A stretch of DNA of 64,000 nucleotides from JBGPOS01 sp041488155. GTDB taxonomy: Bacteria > Chloroflexota > Dehalococcoidia > Tepidiformales > Tepidiformaceae. Location of the stretch: assembly GCA_041488155.1 (NCBI GenBank), contig JBGPOS010000002.1:1-64000 (forward strand), in the 5' to 3' direction. Shown here piece by piece: positions 33,607 through 42,521 of the stretch; within the stretch, counting starts at the first letter, position 1, and each line of letters begins with the position of its first letter. Both the position numbers and the translations under genes were made by a program. The notes under the pieces were generated by a model. That model was not told where the DNA came from and did not search any database. It saw nothing but the letters and a program-made list of their open reading frames with translations.

Positions 33607-34782
33607 ATGACCTACGCATCCGAACGCGGCCTGCTCGAACTCGAGACCACGGAAGTCGATAAGTGGATCGGCGTGCCTCTGGGCGGCCAGCAGTTCAAGG
33701 AACCCTTCGGCACCAACGACATTCGCCGCTTTGTGCAGGGCGTCGCGAACCCGAACCCGCTCTACTTCGACGAGGTCTACGCGGCGGAGAGCCGCTTTGG
33801 CCGCATCGTGGCCCCACAGTCGTACTTCGGGGGCGGGCCGGGTACCGGAGCGACGCCGGCGATCCAGGGCACGATCCCCGGCACACACATGCTCTTCGGC
33901 GGCGACGAGTTCTGGTTCTTCGGGCCACGCGTGTACCCCGGCGACACCCTGCGGCTCGAGCGGATGCTCTTTGACTACAAGGTGGCGAACACCTCGTTCG
34001 CGGGGCCGACGATGTTTTCGCGGGGCGACACGAGCTACTTCAGTCAGCGCGGCGAGACGATCGCCCGCCAGCGTTCGACTTCGATCCGCTACCTCGCGGA
34101 GAACGCCATCCGCCTCGGCTCCTTCGACAACCAGCGTGAAGACCCGGAGTGGAGCGACGAAGACCGCGAAGCGCTCGAGATCGAGAAGATCGCCTACATC
34201 AAGACCCACCTCGACCTCGGCCACGGCAAGCGGTTGTGGAAGGACGTGAAGGTAGGAGACCAGCTCCCCCGGCGTCCCCTTGGCCCCCACAGCATTCAGA
34301 CCTTCACGACGGAGTCGCGGACCGATGTCGGCGGCTGGGGCGCGTACTACCAGTCGGACGGCCCGTCTTCGACGATGGAAGCAGGCTGGCTGCCGGAAAT
34401 GAGCCGCAACGAGGAGCGGACGAAAATCAATCCTGGCGCGGGGGATGGCCTCGTCTACGGCCCTTCACGCGGGCACGTCCAGCCGCGATATGCGCGTCTC
34501 ATCGGCATGCCGCGAGGCTACGGTTATGGGGCCACCATGGGCGCCTGGGTGAACGACTACCTGACGAACTGGGCCGGCGAGTGGGGTTTCCTCGTCCACG
34601 TCGACACGCAGTACCGGAACCCCGCCTTCACGGGCGACTCGACCTACCAGATGGGCGAAGTCACAGAGAAGTTCGTCGATCACAACGGCAAGTCGATGGT
34701 TCAGGTCCGCCACGTGATGACGAACCAGCACGGCACGACCATGGCCCGCGGTATCGCCGAGATCGAGTTGCCGGCGGACTAG
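33607..34782 (+). CDS. MaoC-like/FAS1-like double hotdog acyl dehydratase, paralog
   Basis: 391 residues, exactly the length of the paralog at 29046, with shared blocks NPNPLY, GRIVAPQSY, ATPAIQGTIPxxHMLFGGDE, RQRSTSIRYL and YGYGATMGAWVNDYLTNWAG. Probably the second subunit or an isozyme. ATG 33607 follows GGAGGGAA. Here too the classical hydratase Asp is replaced (GPSRGH). Last gene of the operon that begins at 29046; convergent with the alpha/beta hydrolase. Confidence 0.75.
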   Translation: MTYASERGLLELETTEVDKWIGVPLGGQQFKEPFGTNDIRRFVQGVANPNPLYFDEVYAAESRFGRIVAPQSYFGGGPGTGATPAIQGTIPGTHMLFGGDEFWFFGPRVYPGDTLRLERMLFDYKVANTSFAGPTMFSRGDTSYFSQRGETIARQRSTSIRYLAENAIRLGSFDNQREDPEWSDEDREALEIEKIAYIKTHLDLGHGKRLWKDVKVGDQLPRRPLGPHSIQTFTTESRTDVGGWGAYYQSDGPSSTMEAGWLPEMSRNEERTKINPGAGDGLVYGPSRGHVQPRYARLIGMPRGYGYGATMGAWVNDYLTNWAGEWGFLVHVDTQYRNPAFTGDSTYQMGEVTEKFVDHNGKSMVQVRHVMTNQHGTTMARGIAEIELPAD

Positions 34783-34794
34783 ACGTGGCGGTGC

Positions 34795-34820
34795 GGCCGG
34801 GAAGCGCAGGCTACCCGGCC
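34795..34820. terminator. possible bidirectional terminator stem-loop
   Basis: GGCCGGG at 34795-34801 pairs with CCCGGCC at 34814-34820 over a 12-base loop, in the 63-base gap between convergent genes. No T-run on either side. Confidence 0.35.
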
Positions 34821-34845
34821 AGGCCGCTGGTCCGTGGAGGCGAGT

Positions 34846-35631
34846 TCAGGAGCGGAGGAAGCCTTCGATGACTTGCCCGAAGGCTTCTGGCTGCTCGTAC
34901 ATCGGCAGGTGACCCGCTTCCGGGATGACCGCGAGCTTCGCCCCGCCGATGCGTGCCGCGAAGGCCTCGCCGTAGGCCTTTCCGATGAGCTTGTCCGATT
35001 CGCCGACGATCACCTGAGTTGGAGCCTTGATCAACCCGAGGCGCTTGGCGAGTCCGCGGTCCGGGATCGGCCAGAGGAACTTGCCCGCCGTCGAGAGGTT
35101 GCCGGCCCGGTTGACGATTGCCGCCGTGCCGCTCTTCCCGTTCGCCTGAGCCGAAAGAGCCTGCTGGGCGACGTTCGACTCCGAGTCGTGCCAGGTGGCG
35201 CGTTGAAGCTGGGGTGGGCTCATGATGAACAGGTCCGGGATCTGGGCGTCTTCGAGCCAGAGGCCGAAGGGCGAGACGAGCACGAGCCGCTTCACCACCT
35301 GCGGACAGATAGCCGCGAGTTCGGCTGCGAACATCCCGCCGAGCGAGTGCCCCATGAGATCGACCCGGTCGAGCCCCAGGGCCTCTATGAACTGGCGGTA
35401 GTAGAGGGTCATGTCGAGGATGTCGTCGATGTGCTCGATGCCGGTGGAGTCGCCGAAGCCGGGGTGCTCGGGGGCGATGACGCGACGGCCCTTCGCCAGC
35501 TCTTCGAGGAAGGGTGCTTCGCCGGGGTGGCCGTCGTAGCCGTGCAGGAAGAGAAGCGGGTCGCCTCGCCCACCGTCCCACAGCCTCACGCGGAAGTTGC
35601 CGCCTGCAACGGCAAGGTCGCTCATCACCAT
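34846..35631 (-). CDS. alpha/beta hydrolase
   Basis: 261 residues. HGYDGHPGEAPFLEEL oxyanion region, nucleophile Ser in MGHSLGGMFAAELAA, acid in VGESDKLIGKAYG, and His in IPEAGHLPMYEQPEAF near the end complete the triad. Single-domain, cytosolic. ATG 35631 sits six bases after AGAGG; a second ATG at 35625 is possible. Similar to meta-cleavage-product or ester hydrolases of aromatic and terpenoid catabolism. Divergent from the SDR at 35819. Confidence 0.88.
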   Translation of the reverse strand: MVMSDLAVAGGNFRVRLWDGGRGDPLLFLHGYDGHPGEAPFLEELAKGRRVIAPEHPGFGDSTGIEHIDDILDMTLYYRQFIEALGLDRVDLMGHSLGGMFAAELAAICPQVVKRLVLVSPFGLWLEDAQIPDLFIMSPPQLQRATWHDSESNVAQQALSAQANGKSGTAAIVNRAGNLSTAGKFLWPIPDRGLAKRLGLIKAPTQVIVGESDKLIGKAYGEAFAARIGGAKLAVIPEAGHLPMYEQPEAFGQVIEGFLRS

Positions 35632-35722
35632 CGTTTGCCTCTTCGGTTCGGGAGAGCGCGCGGAGGGCGCGACTCGCAAAATCAAGCCTCGAACGGCCCA
35701 AATGATTGCGGATTCCAAAGAC

Positions 35723-35753
35723 TTGTACAACCCCCGTTTGGTTCTCATATAAT
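35723..35753 (+). promoter_or_regulatory. candidate promoter of the SDR-cyclase-CoA-transferase operon
   Basis: A perfect TATAAT at 35748-35753 with TTGTAC at 35723-35728, spacer 19 bases. The -35 area contains the 8-base palindrome TTGTACAA. It lies 66 bases upstream of the ATG at 35819. Confidence 0.5.
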
Positions 35754-35818
35754 TCGCCGCGCGGCGGGGGCATCGGGATACTTCGCCCAGCAGCAGGTGG
35801 AGCTGAGGGAGGGGTCGT

Positions 35819-36580
35819 ATGGCAGAAGCAAGGCTCGCGGGGAAGGTTGCGATCGTCACCGGGGCTGCCTCGGGCATAGGCCACGCGGTCGCGCTGCGGC
35901 TTGCCGCCGACGGTGCGAAGGTCGTCGCCGTCGACGTCAATGCCGAAGGGCTGAAGACAACCGCACGGGGGATCAGAGCCGCAACGGGAACTGTCCGGAC
36001 CGTCAGGGCAGATCTGTCCCGCCAGACCCAGTGCCGGAGGGTGGTGGACGCCGCGGTGAAGAACTTCGGTGGCGTGAACATCCTCGCGAACATGCACGGC
36101 ATCTCCGATTTCACCGACACGAAGATCCTGACCGTCTCGGAAGAAGTCTTTCAGCGGACGTGGGAGGTCAACGTCAAGGCTCTCTTCCTGCTCTGTAAGG
36201 AAGTCATCCCCGAGATGCAGAAGGCGGGCGCCGGCTCGATCATCAACATGTCGTCGGGGGCGGCGCTCGGCGGGGGCGGCGGGACGGCCTACACGGCCAG
36301 CAAGGGTGGGGTCAACGCACTTACGCGGGCCATCGCCTTCCAGCACGCCGCCGAGAACATCCGCTGCAACTGCGTCTGCCCTGGTCCCATCGATACGCCG
36401 ATGATGCACCGCTCGTTCGCCAAGCTCGGGATGACGAACCTGCCCATAGCGCCGGGGCGCATCCCGCGGATCGGGCGCCCGGAAGAGGTGGCTGCCCTGG
36501 TCGCCTTCCTTGCCTCCGACGACTCCGGGTTCATCACGGCTGCGACCTACACCATCGACGGCGGCGCAACAGGACACTAG
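35819..36580 (+). CDS. SDR family oxidoreductase
   Basis: 253 residues. TGAASGIGHAVALRLAADGA binds NAD(H); Asp in VAVDVNAEG after strand 2 favours NAD. NMSSGAALGGGGGTAYTASKGG, split as Ser then YTASK, is the active site. NCVCPGPIDTPM and TYTIDGGATGH are conserved ends. First gene of an operon with a cyclase-family hydrolase, two CoA-transferases and a SnoaL-like protein. It resembles the SDR at 41769 (same TxxIDGGAxGY/H end). Hydroxyacyl-CoA or alcohol dehydrogenase role inferred. Confidence 0.9.
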   Translation: MAEARLAGKVAIVTGAASGIGHAVALRLAADGAKVVAVDVNAEGLKTTARGIRAATGTVRTVRADLSRQTQCRRVVDAAVKNFGGVNILANMHGISDFTDTKILTVSEEVFQRTWEVNVKALFLLCKEVIPEMQKAGAGSIINMSSGAALGGGGGTAYTASKGGVNALTRAIAFQHAAENIRCNCVCPGPIDTPMMHRSFAKLGMTNLPIAPGRIPRIGRPEEVAALVAFLASDDSGFITAATYTIDGGATGH

Positions 36581-36624
36581 GATTCGCGCCGGCGCAGAGC
36601 CGGCCAATCGCAAGGGGTGACTTC

Positions 36625-37614
36625 ATGGCGACAATGCAAGAGTGGCGCGCGACGGGCGAGAAGCTTCGCAACTGGGGCCGCTGGGGCAAGGACGACCAGC
36701 TCGGGGCGCTGAACTTCATCACGGCCGCGAAGATAAAGGAGGCCGCGAGCCTCGTCCGCCAGGGCAAGGTCTTCGCCCTTGGCATCAATTTCGACGCCTA
36801 CGGCCCCCAGGGAGCCCACGGCTTCCGCCGGAATCCCATCCACCTGATGAGCGTTGACGGTGGCGACCGGGAGCTCGCCGAGCATCTCAAGGGCTGGGGC
36901 GGCGCGACCGAAGCGCAGATGGTTCACCTCTGGGAAGGCGGCCCGATGCGCTTCAACGACGACTACATCATGATGCCGCTCCAGGCTGGCACCCAGTGGG
37001 ACGCGCTCTCCCACGTCTACTACGACGACAAGCTGTACAACGGCTACCCGGCGGCGGCCGTGAGCAGCTTCGGCGCTTCGAAGAACAGCATCGACCAGGT
37101 CGATGCGAAGGGAATCGTCAGCCGCGGCGTGCTCCTCGACGTCGCCCACCACCGGGGCGTCCCCCATCTCCCGCCCAACACGCCGATCTCGCCCGAAGAG
37201 CTCGACGAGGTCGCGAAGGCCGAGAAGGTGACCGTTGGCTCCGGCGACATCGTCCTCGTGCGCACCGGCTGGTGGGCCACCTTCCTCGAGAGCAGGGACG
37301 GAGAGGGCTGGACGGCGGGTTCACCAGGTGTGAGCTGGCGCTGCGCTGAGTGGCTGCACAGCCATAGCTGCGCCGCCATCGCCTGCGACAACATCGCGGT
37401 CGAGGTTTCCGGCGCTGAGGTCGATGGGGTGCTTCTCCCCTTCCACCTGCTCTGCATCCGGGACATGGGCCTGATGCTCGGGGAGATGTGGGACCTCGAG
37501 GCCCTCAGCCGGGACTGCGCCGCAGACGGCGTTTACGAGTTCCAACTGGCGGCCCCGCCGCTGCGCGTGACGGGCGCGGTCGGCTCGCCGATCAACCCGC
37601 TTGCCCTCAAGTAG
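36625..37614 (+). CDS. cyclase-family metal-dependent hydrolase (kynurenine formamidase-like fold)
   Basis: 329 residues. LQAGTQWDALSHVYYDDKLYNG corresponds, in parts, to the HSGTHxDxxxH metal motif; the first His-like position reads Gln (GTQWD), as in a known branch of the family. NWGRWGKDDQLGALNFIT at the N-terminus and LRTGWW-like VLVRTGWWATFLE are further family blocks. Likely opens a ring or hydrolyses an amide or lactone with a bound divalent metal. ATG 36625 follows AAGGGG. Follows the SDR by 44 bases. Confidence 0.85.
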   Translation: MATMQEWRATGEKLRNWGRWGKDDQLGALNFITAAKIKEAASLVRQGKVFALGINFDAYGPQGAHGFRRNPIHLMSVDGGDRELAEHLKGWGGATEAQMVHLWEGGPMRFNDDYIMMPLQAGTQWDALSHVYYDDKLYNGYPAAAVSSFGASKNSIDQVDAKGIVSRGVLLDVAHHRGVPHLPPNTPISPEELDEVAKAEKVTVGSGDIVLVRTGWWATFLESRDGEGWTAGSPGVSWRCAEWLHSHSCAAIACDNIAVEVSGAEVDGVLLPFHLLCIRDMGLMLGEMWDLEALSRDCAADGVYEFQLAAPPLRVTGAVGSPINPLALK

Positions 37615-37663
37615 CCCAGCGCGCCCCATCCGCCGCACAATGCAAGGCGGGGACAGATGACCT

Positions 37664-38845
37664 ATGGCCACTGACCAGGCGCTCGCAGGGCTCCGTGTCG
37701 TCGAATGCGGCGGGATGGTCTCGGCTGCCTACGCGGCGAAGCTGATGGCCGACCTCGGCGCTGAGGTGGTCAAGGTCGAGCCCGGTTCCGGCGACGCTTC
37801 GCGCCGTCGAGGGCCGTTCCCCCGCGGCCACGACGACGACCCGGAGGCGAGCGGACTCTTCCTCTACCTCAACGCGAACAAGAAGGGCGTAACCCTCGAC
37901 CCGGGTCGTGCGCAGGATCGCGAGACGCTCCTCGAACTGCTCGCCGACGCCGACGTGTTCATCCATAACCTCAGCATCGACGAAGCGACGGGCGCCGGGA
38001 TCGACTACGCGTCTATCCACGAGCGTCTTCCGTCCCTCGTCTACACCTGGGTCACGCCGTTCGGGCTGAGCGGCCCGCACGCCCGCTGGCAGGCCGAGAA
38101 CATCAGCGTTGCGGCGGCCGGAGGGTGGGCCTCAGTCACACCAGGCAACAGCCTCCTGGCCGACGAGCCGCCGCTGGTCGCGTTCGGCCGCCAGGCTGAT
38201 TTCCAGGCGGCAGCCCACGCCGCCGTGGTGACGATGGGAGCGCTCTTCGCCCGCAAACGCACCGGCCGCGGGCAGCTGGTCGAGGTGTCCGCGCAGGAAT
38301 GCATCGCGGCAGCGCTCGAACTCGCCCTCGTCAACTTCACCTACACGGGCGCGGTCGCCAGCCGCCTCGGCATCCGCACTTCGGCGCCCATGGAGATCAT
38401 GGAGTGCAAGGACGGCCTCATCTTTGTGATGACGGCCGACCCGCACCAGTGGGACGCCTTCGTGCACATGATGGGCGACCCCGAGTGGGCTTCCTGGGAG
38501 ATTTTCGACGACCGTTTCAAGCGGGGCGAAAACCGCGACGCACTGCGCCCCCTCATCGAGGACTGGCTGATGGCGCACACGGTGCAGGAGGTCTTCGACA
38601 TGGCCGGCGAAGCGCGACTCCCCTTCGCGCCGGTGTCCGACGTCGGCGACCTTGTGAATTCGCCCCACCTCAAGGCTCGGGGGTTCTTCGTGCGGGCCCG
38701 CCACCCGGTCGCAGGCGGGGTGACGATGCCGGGAGCGCCGTACGTTCTTTCGGAGACGCCGTGGTCGTTGCGCTCCCCGGCGCCCCTCCTCGGCCAACAT
38801 AACGACGAAGTCCTGGGGCGCTTTCGAAAGAAGGTCGGGGTATGA
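37664..38845 (+). CDS. class III CoA-transferase
   Basis: 393 residues. GLRVVECGGMVSAAYAAKLMADLGAEVVKVEPGSGDASRR is, in parts, the family N-terminus. Catalytic Asp in FGRQADFQAAAHAAV, 30 residues before EVSAQE. Shorter than its partner and with little insert between the first two domains. Its stop overlaps the ATG of the next CoA-transferase (ATGA), so the two are translationally coupled. Confidence 0.9.
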   Translation: MATDQALAGLRVVECGGMVSAAYAAKLMADLGAEVVKVEPGSGDASRRRGPFPRGHDDDPEASGLFLYLNANKKGVTLDPGRAQDRETLLELLADADVFIHNLSIDEATGAGIDYASIHERLPSLVYTWVTPFGLSGPHARWQAENISVAAAGGWASVTPGNSLLADEPPLVAFGRQADFQAAAHAAVVTMGALFARKRTGRGQLVEVSAQECIAAALELALVNFTYTGAVASRLGIRTSAPMEIMECKDGLIFVMTADPHQWDAFVHMMGDPEWASWEIFDDRFKRGENRDALRPLIEDWLMAHTVQEVFDMAGEARLPFAPVSDVGDLVNSPHLKARGFFVRARHPVAGGVTMPGAPYVLSETPWSLRSPAPLLGQHNDEVLGRFRKKVGV

Positions 38846-40065
38846 GCCTGCAGCTGGCGCGCGTCCTGCCCCTCGAGGGAATCCGGGTCATCGACATGAG
38901 CTGGATGTGGGCGGGGCCCTACTGCTCCCTGCAGCTGGCGCACCTCGGGGCAGAGGTGATCCGCATCGAGACGAACCAGCGGCCGTGCATGAACCGCCGC
39001 GTCCCGCCTTACCCGGACGGCGTCCCGGGCCTCAATCGCGGCGGGAGCTTCAACCAGTGGAACCAGGGAAAAGGAAGCGTCCTGCTCGACATGAAGAAGC
39101 CCGAGGCCGTGGGGCTGGCGCGTGAGCTGATCGCGAAGTCGGACGTCTTCATCGAGAACTACGCGGCCGGAGTGATCGACCGGCTGGGTCTTGGCTACGA
39201 CGTGCTCTCCGGGCTGAACCCGCGGCTCGTGATGGTCTCATTGAGCGGCTACGGCCTGACGGGGCCCTACCGCCACCGGGTGGCCTTCGGAACCCCGCTG
39301 ACGATGATCAGCGGCCTGGGTTCGCTCAGCGGATACATCGGCCGCGGCCCGAGCGAGGTCGGCATCTCATATGGCGACCCGAATGGGGGTCTGCATGGCG
39401 CCTTCGCCCTTCTCGCGGCGCTCTGGAAGCGCGAGGAGACCGGCCGCGGCCAGTACATCGACGTCTCCCAGTGGGAGTCGCTGGTCGCGATCCTGCCCGA
39501 GGGCGTTCTGCCCTACACCATGCGTGGCGAACAGCCGGAGCGCATGGGAAATCGCGACTTTTTCATGGCCCCACACGGCATCTACCGAGCCCTGGGCGAC
39601 GACCGCTGGATCTCGATAGCAGTCCGCGACGACAGGGAGTGGCAGCGCTTCGCGCGGATCATCGGCGGTGGGCTCGCCGAGGACGGGCGATTCACCAAAC
39701 AGGCTGACCGCAAAGCCAATGAGGACGCCGTGGAAGGCATTGTCGAGGGTTGGACGTCGCAACGCGACGAATGGCTGGTGGCGGAACAGCTGCAAGCGGC
39801 AGGGATCGCGGCTGTGCCCGTCATGGACATGCGCGACGTCGCAGAGGACCAGCACATGAACGAACGGGGGTTCTTCGTGAGGCTCGAACACCCGGAGGTC
39901 GGCCGCCAGAAGCACGCCGGCATCCCGTGGAAGCTGTCCGAAACGACCCTGACCGTGCGGCGCGCCGCGCCGTGCATGGGCGAAGACAACGAATACGTGA
40001 TCAAGGAGCTGCTGGGGCGTTCCGAAGAGGAGTACCAGCGGCTCCTTGACGAGCAAGTGCTGTAA
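38842..40065 (+). CDS. class III CoA-transferase
   Basis: 407 residues. GIRVIDMSWMWAGPYCSLQLAHLGAEVIRIETNQRP, in parts, is the family N-terminus. Catalytic Asp is in ISYGDPNGGLHGAFALLAAL; unlike the pair at 31068-33577, both members of this pair keep the Asp. Length normal. It ends 40 bases before the SnoaL-like gene. Acyl acceptor unknown. Confidence 0.9.
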   Translation: MSLQLARVLPLEGIRVIDMSWMWAGPYCSLQLAHLGAEVIRIETNQRPCMNRRVPPYPDGVPGLNRGGSFNQWNQGKGSVLLDMKKPEAVGLARELIAKSDVFIENYAAGVIDRLGLGYDVLSGLNPRLVMVSLSGYGLTGPYRHRVAFGTPLTMISGLGSLSGYIGRGPSEVGISYGDPNGGLHGAFALLAALWKREETGRGQYIDVSQWESLVAILPEGVLPYTMRGEQPERMGNRDFFMAPHGIYRALGDDRWISIAVRDDREWQRFARIIGGGLAEDGRFTKQADRKANEDAVEGIVEGWTSQRDEWLVAEQLQAAGIAAVPVMDMRDVAEDQHMNERGFFVRLEHPEVGRQKHAGIPWKLSETTLTVRRAAPCMGEDNEYVIKELLGRSEEEYQRLLDEQVL

Positions 40066-40105
40066 TAGGTCCGGCGGCTCGGGCTCAAGAGAAGGAGGCG
40101 ACGAT

Positions 40106-40489
40106 TTGAGCAACGCAGATGTCATCCGCGGGTTCGTGGCGGCGATGAACCGCCACGACATCGACGCGCTGGCCGCCTGCTACGCGCCGGAGGCCCGCAT
40201 CTGCTACCCGGGTCGGCCCGAGCAGAGCCCGCCGGACTACGCCGAGGGCGAGCGGAACATGCTCGCGGCGGTGCCCGACTACCACATCGAGGCGACGTCG
40301 CTGCTGGAAGCCGACGGCGGGCACGTGTTGCTCGAGCTTCGCATGGAAGGGACGCAACGCCCCGACCTCGGCGGCAAGCACTTCACGATCACAGGCGCCT
40401 ACGTATTCCGGCTCGAAGAGGGCCGCATCGTCGAAGAGCGCGCCTACCCGGATTCGGCGGGGCTGCGGCGACAGCTCGCCCGCGGCTAA
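40106..40489 (+). CDS. SnoaL-like (NTF2 fold) small protein
   Basis: 127 residues from TTG 40106, eight bases after GAAGGAGG. VIRGFVAAMNRHDIDALAACYAPEARICYPG is the typical opening of SnoaL/ketosteroid-isomerase-like proteins (given here in the usual pieces), and GAYVFRLEEGRIVEERAYPD the typical end. Such folds act as isomerases, cyclases or hydratases on small hydrophobic substrates, or only bind them. Last gene of the 35819 operon; its stop overlaps that of the convergent gene at 40486 (shared CTAA). Confidence 0.75.
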   Translation: MSNADVIRGFVAAMNRHDIDALAACYAPEARICYPGRPEQSPPDYAEGERNMLAAVPDYHIEATSLLEADGGHVLLELRMEGTQRPDLGGKHFTITGAYVFRLEEGRIVEERAYPDSAGLRRQLARG

Positions 40490-40827
40490 GCGGGCTTCGC
40501 GGTCACCCGCTCCGCGACGGGCGTGTACATCCAGGCCACCGTTTTGCCCATGTCGAGCGTCGGGCTGATGACCATCTCACCGGCCCCGGAGCTCAGGGCG
40601 CTGGCCGTCGCGGCGAGGTCGTCGGTCTCGACTTCGTACAGCGCCAGGTAGCCGTAGGGGGTCGCGGCGGGCCCCATCTGGGCGTCAGCGATTCGAAAGC
40701 GCTGGGCGGCCGCGAAGCCCTTCACCTTGAGCACGTCGGGGATGTGGACCCCGTTGTACCAGCGGTTGAACTCCTCGTCGGCGCCGTCGGTCGCGTTGCT
40801 GAGGACTACCAGGACGTGCTTGGCCAT
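40486..40827 (-). CDS. small ferredoxin-like (EthD/ABM-type) protein
   Basis: 113 residues. KHVLVVLSNATDGADEEFNRWYNGVHIPDVLKVKGF, in parts, shows the EFNRWYNxxHIPDVLxVxGFxAAxRF pattern of dimeric alpha-beta barrel proteins annotated as EthD-like or DUF4286. Such proteins accompany flavin monooxygenase pathways. No catalytic motif. Last gene of the minus operon starting at 44835; 21 bases after the amidohydrolase stop. Confidence 0.65.
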   Translation of the reverse strand: MAKHVLVVLSNATDGADEEFNRWYNGVHIPDVLKVKGFAAAQRFRIADAQMGPAATPYGYLALYEVETDDLAATASALSSGAGEMVISPTLDMGKTVAWMYTPVAERVTAKPA

Positions 40828-40848
40828 TGTGGGTGCCTCCTACTACTA

Positions 40849-41727
40849 TCAGTCGAATTTGAAAACTTGGAGTGCGTTCTCGCGCATGTACTTGCGCAGG
40901 ACGCCGTCGCGAAGCGGTAGTTCGTGCGCTTCCTTCACGCAACGGTCGAACGTCTGGATGGGGTAGTCGGCGGACCACATCACCTTGTGCTGTCCGCGCG
41001 TGTTCATCAGGTGGATGATCTCGGCCGGGACGTGCTTGGGCGCCCAGCCCGAGGTCATCAGGTAGTAATTGGCGTGCTTCTGGAGCAGCGCGACCTCTTC
41101 GAGGTGCCAGGGGTGGCCGACGTGGGTGCTCACGATCTTGACTTCGGGCAGGCTGACCAGGACGTCGTCAAGGTCCATCGGCCGCTGAAACTTGGCGAAA
41201 CGAAGGGGGCCCGGCACCCCGACGTTCACGGTGATCGGCACGTCGAGTTCGATCGCCTTGGTGTAGATGGGATAGCAGAGCGGGTGGTTGGGGGGGATGT
41301 TCGTGAGCGCCCCGAACAGGCGCCCGGCGCGGAAGTCGTACTCCTTCACGGCCATTTCGAGCATGCGGACCGCGTTCATGCCCTGGGTCGGGTCGAGCAT
41401 GCAGGCGCCGTAGAAGCGGCCGGGGAACTGCTTGCAGACCGTCGCGACCTGCTCGCAGAGCCCCCGGAACTTCTCCATCGAAAGGTCGTCGTAGCCACCG
41501 ATGTAGGGGTTCACCGGCACGCCGCCGATGCCGATGGTGAGCAGGCCCTTCTGGATGCCGGCGGCGTCCATCTTGGCGAACATCTGGGCGGGCGTGACCC
41601 CGCCGAGCACGTCGGGCGAGCTCTTGGCGAACCAGCGCATGATGTTCGGGTCCATCTCGGTGCGGCGTTCCGCCGATGGGAAGTTCACCCAAACATCGAT
41701 GTATTCACCGGGCGAGATTTCGGCCAT
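40849..41727 (-). CDS. amidohydrolase family protein (ACMSD-like) without the HxH motif
   Basis: 292 residues. The TIM-barrel amidohydrolase-2 pattern is clear: PGRFYGACMLDPTQG, DVPITVNVG, KIVSTHVGHPWHLEE with a metal-type His, and MWSADYPIQTFDR with the terminal Asp. The N-terminal metal HxH is absent: EYIDVWVNFP has Trp13 and Asn15 there. It may use one metal, or be a decarboxylase or hydrolase with altered chemistry. ATG 41727 follows GAGGAGGAAGAC. Fourth gene of the 44835-40486 operon. Confidence 0.8.
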   Translation of the reverse strand: MAEISPGEYIDVWVNFPSAERRTEMDPNIMRWFAKSSPDVLGGVTPAQMFAKMDAAGIQKGLLTIGIGGVPVNPYIGGYDDLSMEKFRGLCEQVATVCKQFPGRFYGACMLDPTQGMNAVRMLEMAVKEYDFRAGRLFGALTNIPPNHPLCYPIYTKAIELDVPITVNVGVPGPLRFAKFQRPMDLDDVLVSLPEVKIVSTHVGHPWHLEEVALLQKHANYYLMTSGWAPKHVPAEIIHLMNTRGQHKVMWSADYPIQTFDRCVKEAHELPLRDGVLRKYMRENALQVFKFD

Positions 41728-41768
41728 GTCTTCCTCCTCAGGTTGGTTGGTTTCAGGGAAGCCGGGCA

Positions 41769-42521
41769 TCAGTAGCCGCTGGCGCCGCCGTCTATCGTGT
41801 AGATGGAACCGCTGATGTACTCGGCTTCGTCGGATGCGAGGAAGGCGGCGAGCGCGGCCACTTCATTCGCCTCGCCTACGGGCTTCACGACCCCCGGCCG
41901 GGGCGCGACGATGCCTTCGCCGAGCTTCTTCTTCGAGATTTCGAGCATGGGCGTCTGGACCGCGCCCGGGGCGATCGTGACGCAACGGACGCCGTCGCCG
42001 GCGTGCTGACGGGCGATTCCGCGGGTGAGCGCGTTGACACCGGCCTTGGCCGAAGCGTAGGCGGTGCCTCCTCCAAACCCGGCCTGCGATGAAATGTTGA
42101 TGACGACCCCTTTGCCCTGCGCGGCCATCACCGGGACGGTGTACTTGCACATCAGGAACGGGCCCCGCAGGTTCACGGCGATGACCGCGTCCCACGTCTC
42201 TTCGGGGATGTCTACGATCCGCGTGTCAGTGAGCATGCTTATCCCGGCGGCGTTAACGAGGATGTCGATGCGGCCCGCGGCCTGCCGAATTGCCCCGATC
42301 GTAGCCCGCACGGCCGCGGCGTCGCTGATGTCGAGGGTTCTCGCCTCGGCCTTCGCTCCGGTGGCGGCCAACTCCCGCGCGACGGCCGAGGCGGCCTCGG
42401 CGTTGCGGTCGAGCAAGAAGACGTGGGCCCCTTCCGCGGCGAAACGGCGGGCGATCGCGGCGCCGATGCCAGAACCGCTGCCGGTGACGAGACTGATGCG
42501 ACCGGCGAGTCGACGCTCCAT
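41769..42521 (-). CDS. SDR family oxidoreductase
   Basis: 250 residues. TGSGSGIGAAIARRFAAEGA cofactor loop, Asp in FLLDRNAE suggesting NAD, NAAGIS, NISSQAGFGGG, YASAKAGVNALTRGIA active site, and YTIDGGASGY at the end. The ATG overlaps the acyl-CoA dehydrogenase stop (ATGA). The longer open frame upstream is a shadow of that gene. Substrate is likely a hydroxy intermediate from the upstream monooxygenase/dehydrogenase steps; inferred from context. Confidence 0.9.
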   Translation of the reverse strand: MERRLAGRISLVTGSGSGIGAAIARRFAAEGAHVFLLDRNAEAASAVARELAATGAKAEARTLDISDAAAVRATIGAIRQAAGRIDILVNAAGISMLTDTRIVDIPEETWDAVIAVNLRGPFLMCKYTVPVMAAQGKGVVINISSQAGFGGGTAYASAKAGVNALTRGIARQHAGDGVRCVTIAPGAVQTPMLEISKKKLGEGIVAPRPGVVKPVGEANEVAALAAFLASDEAEYISGSIYTIDGGASGY

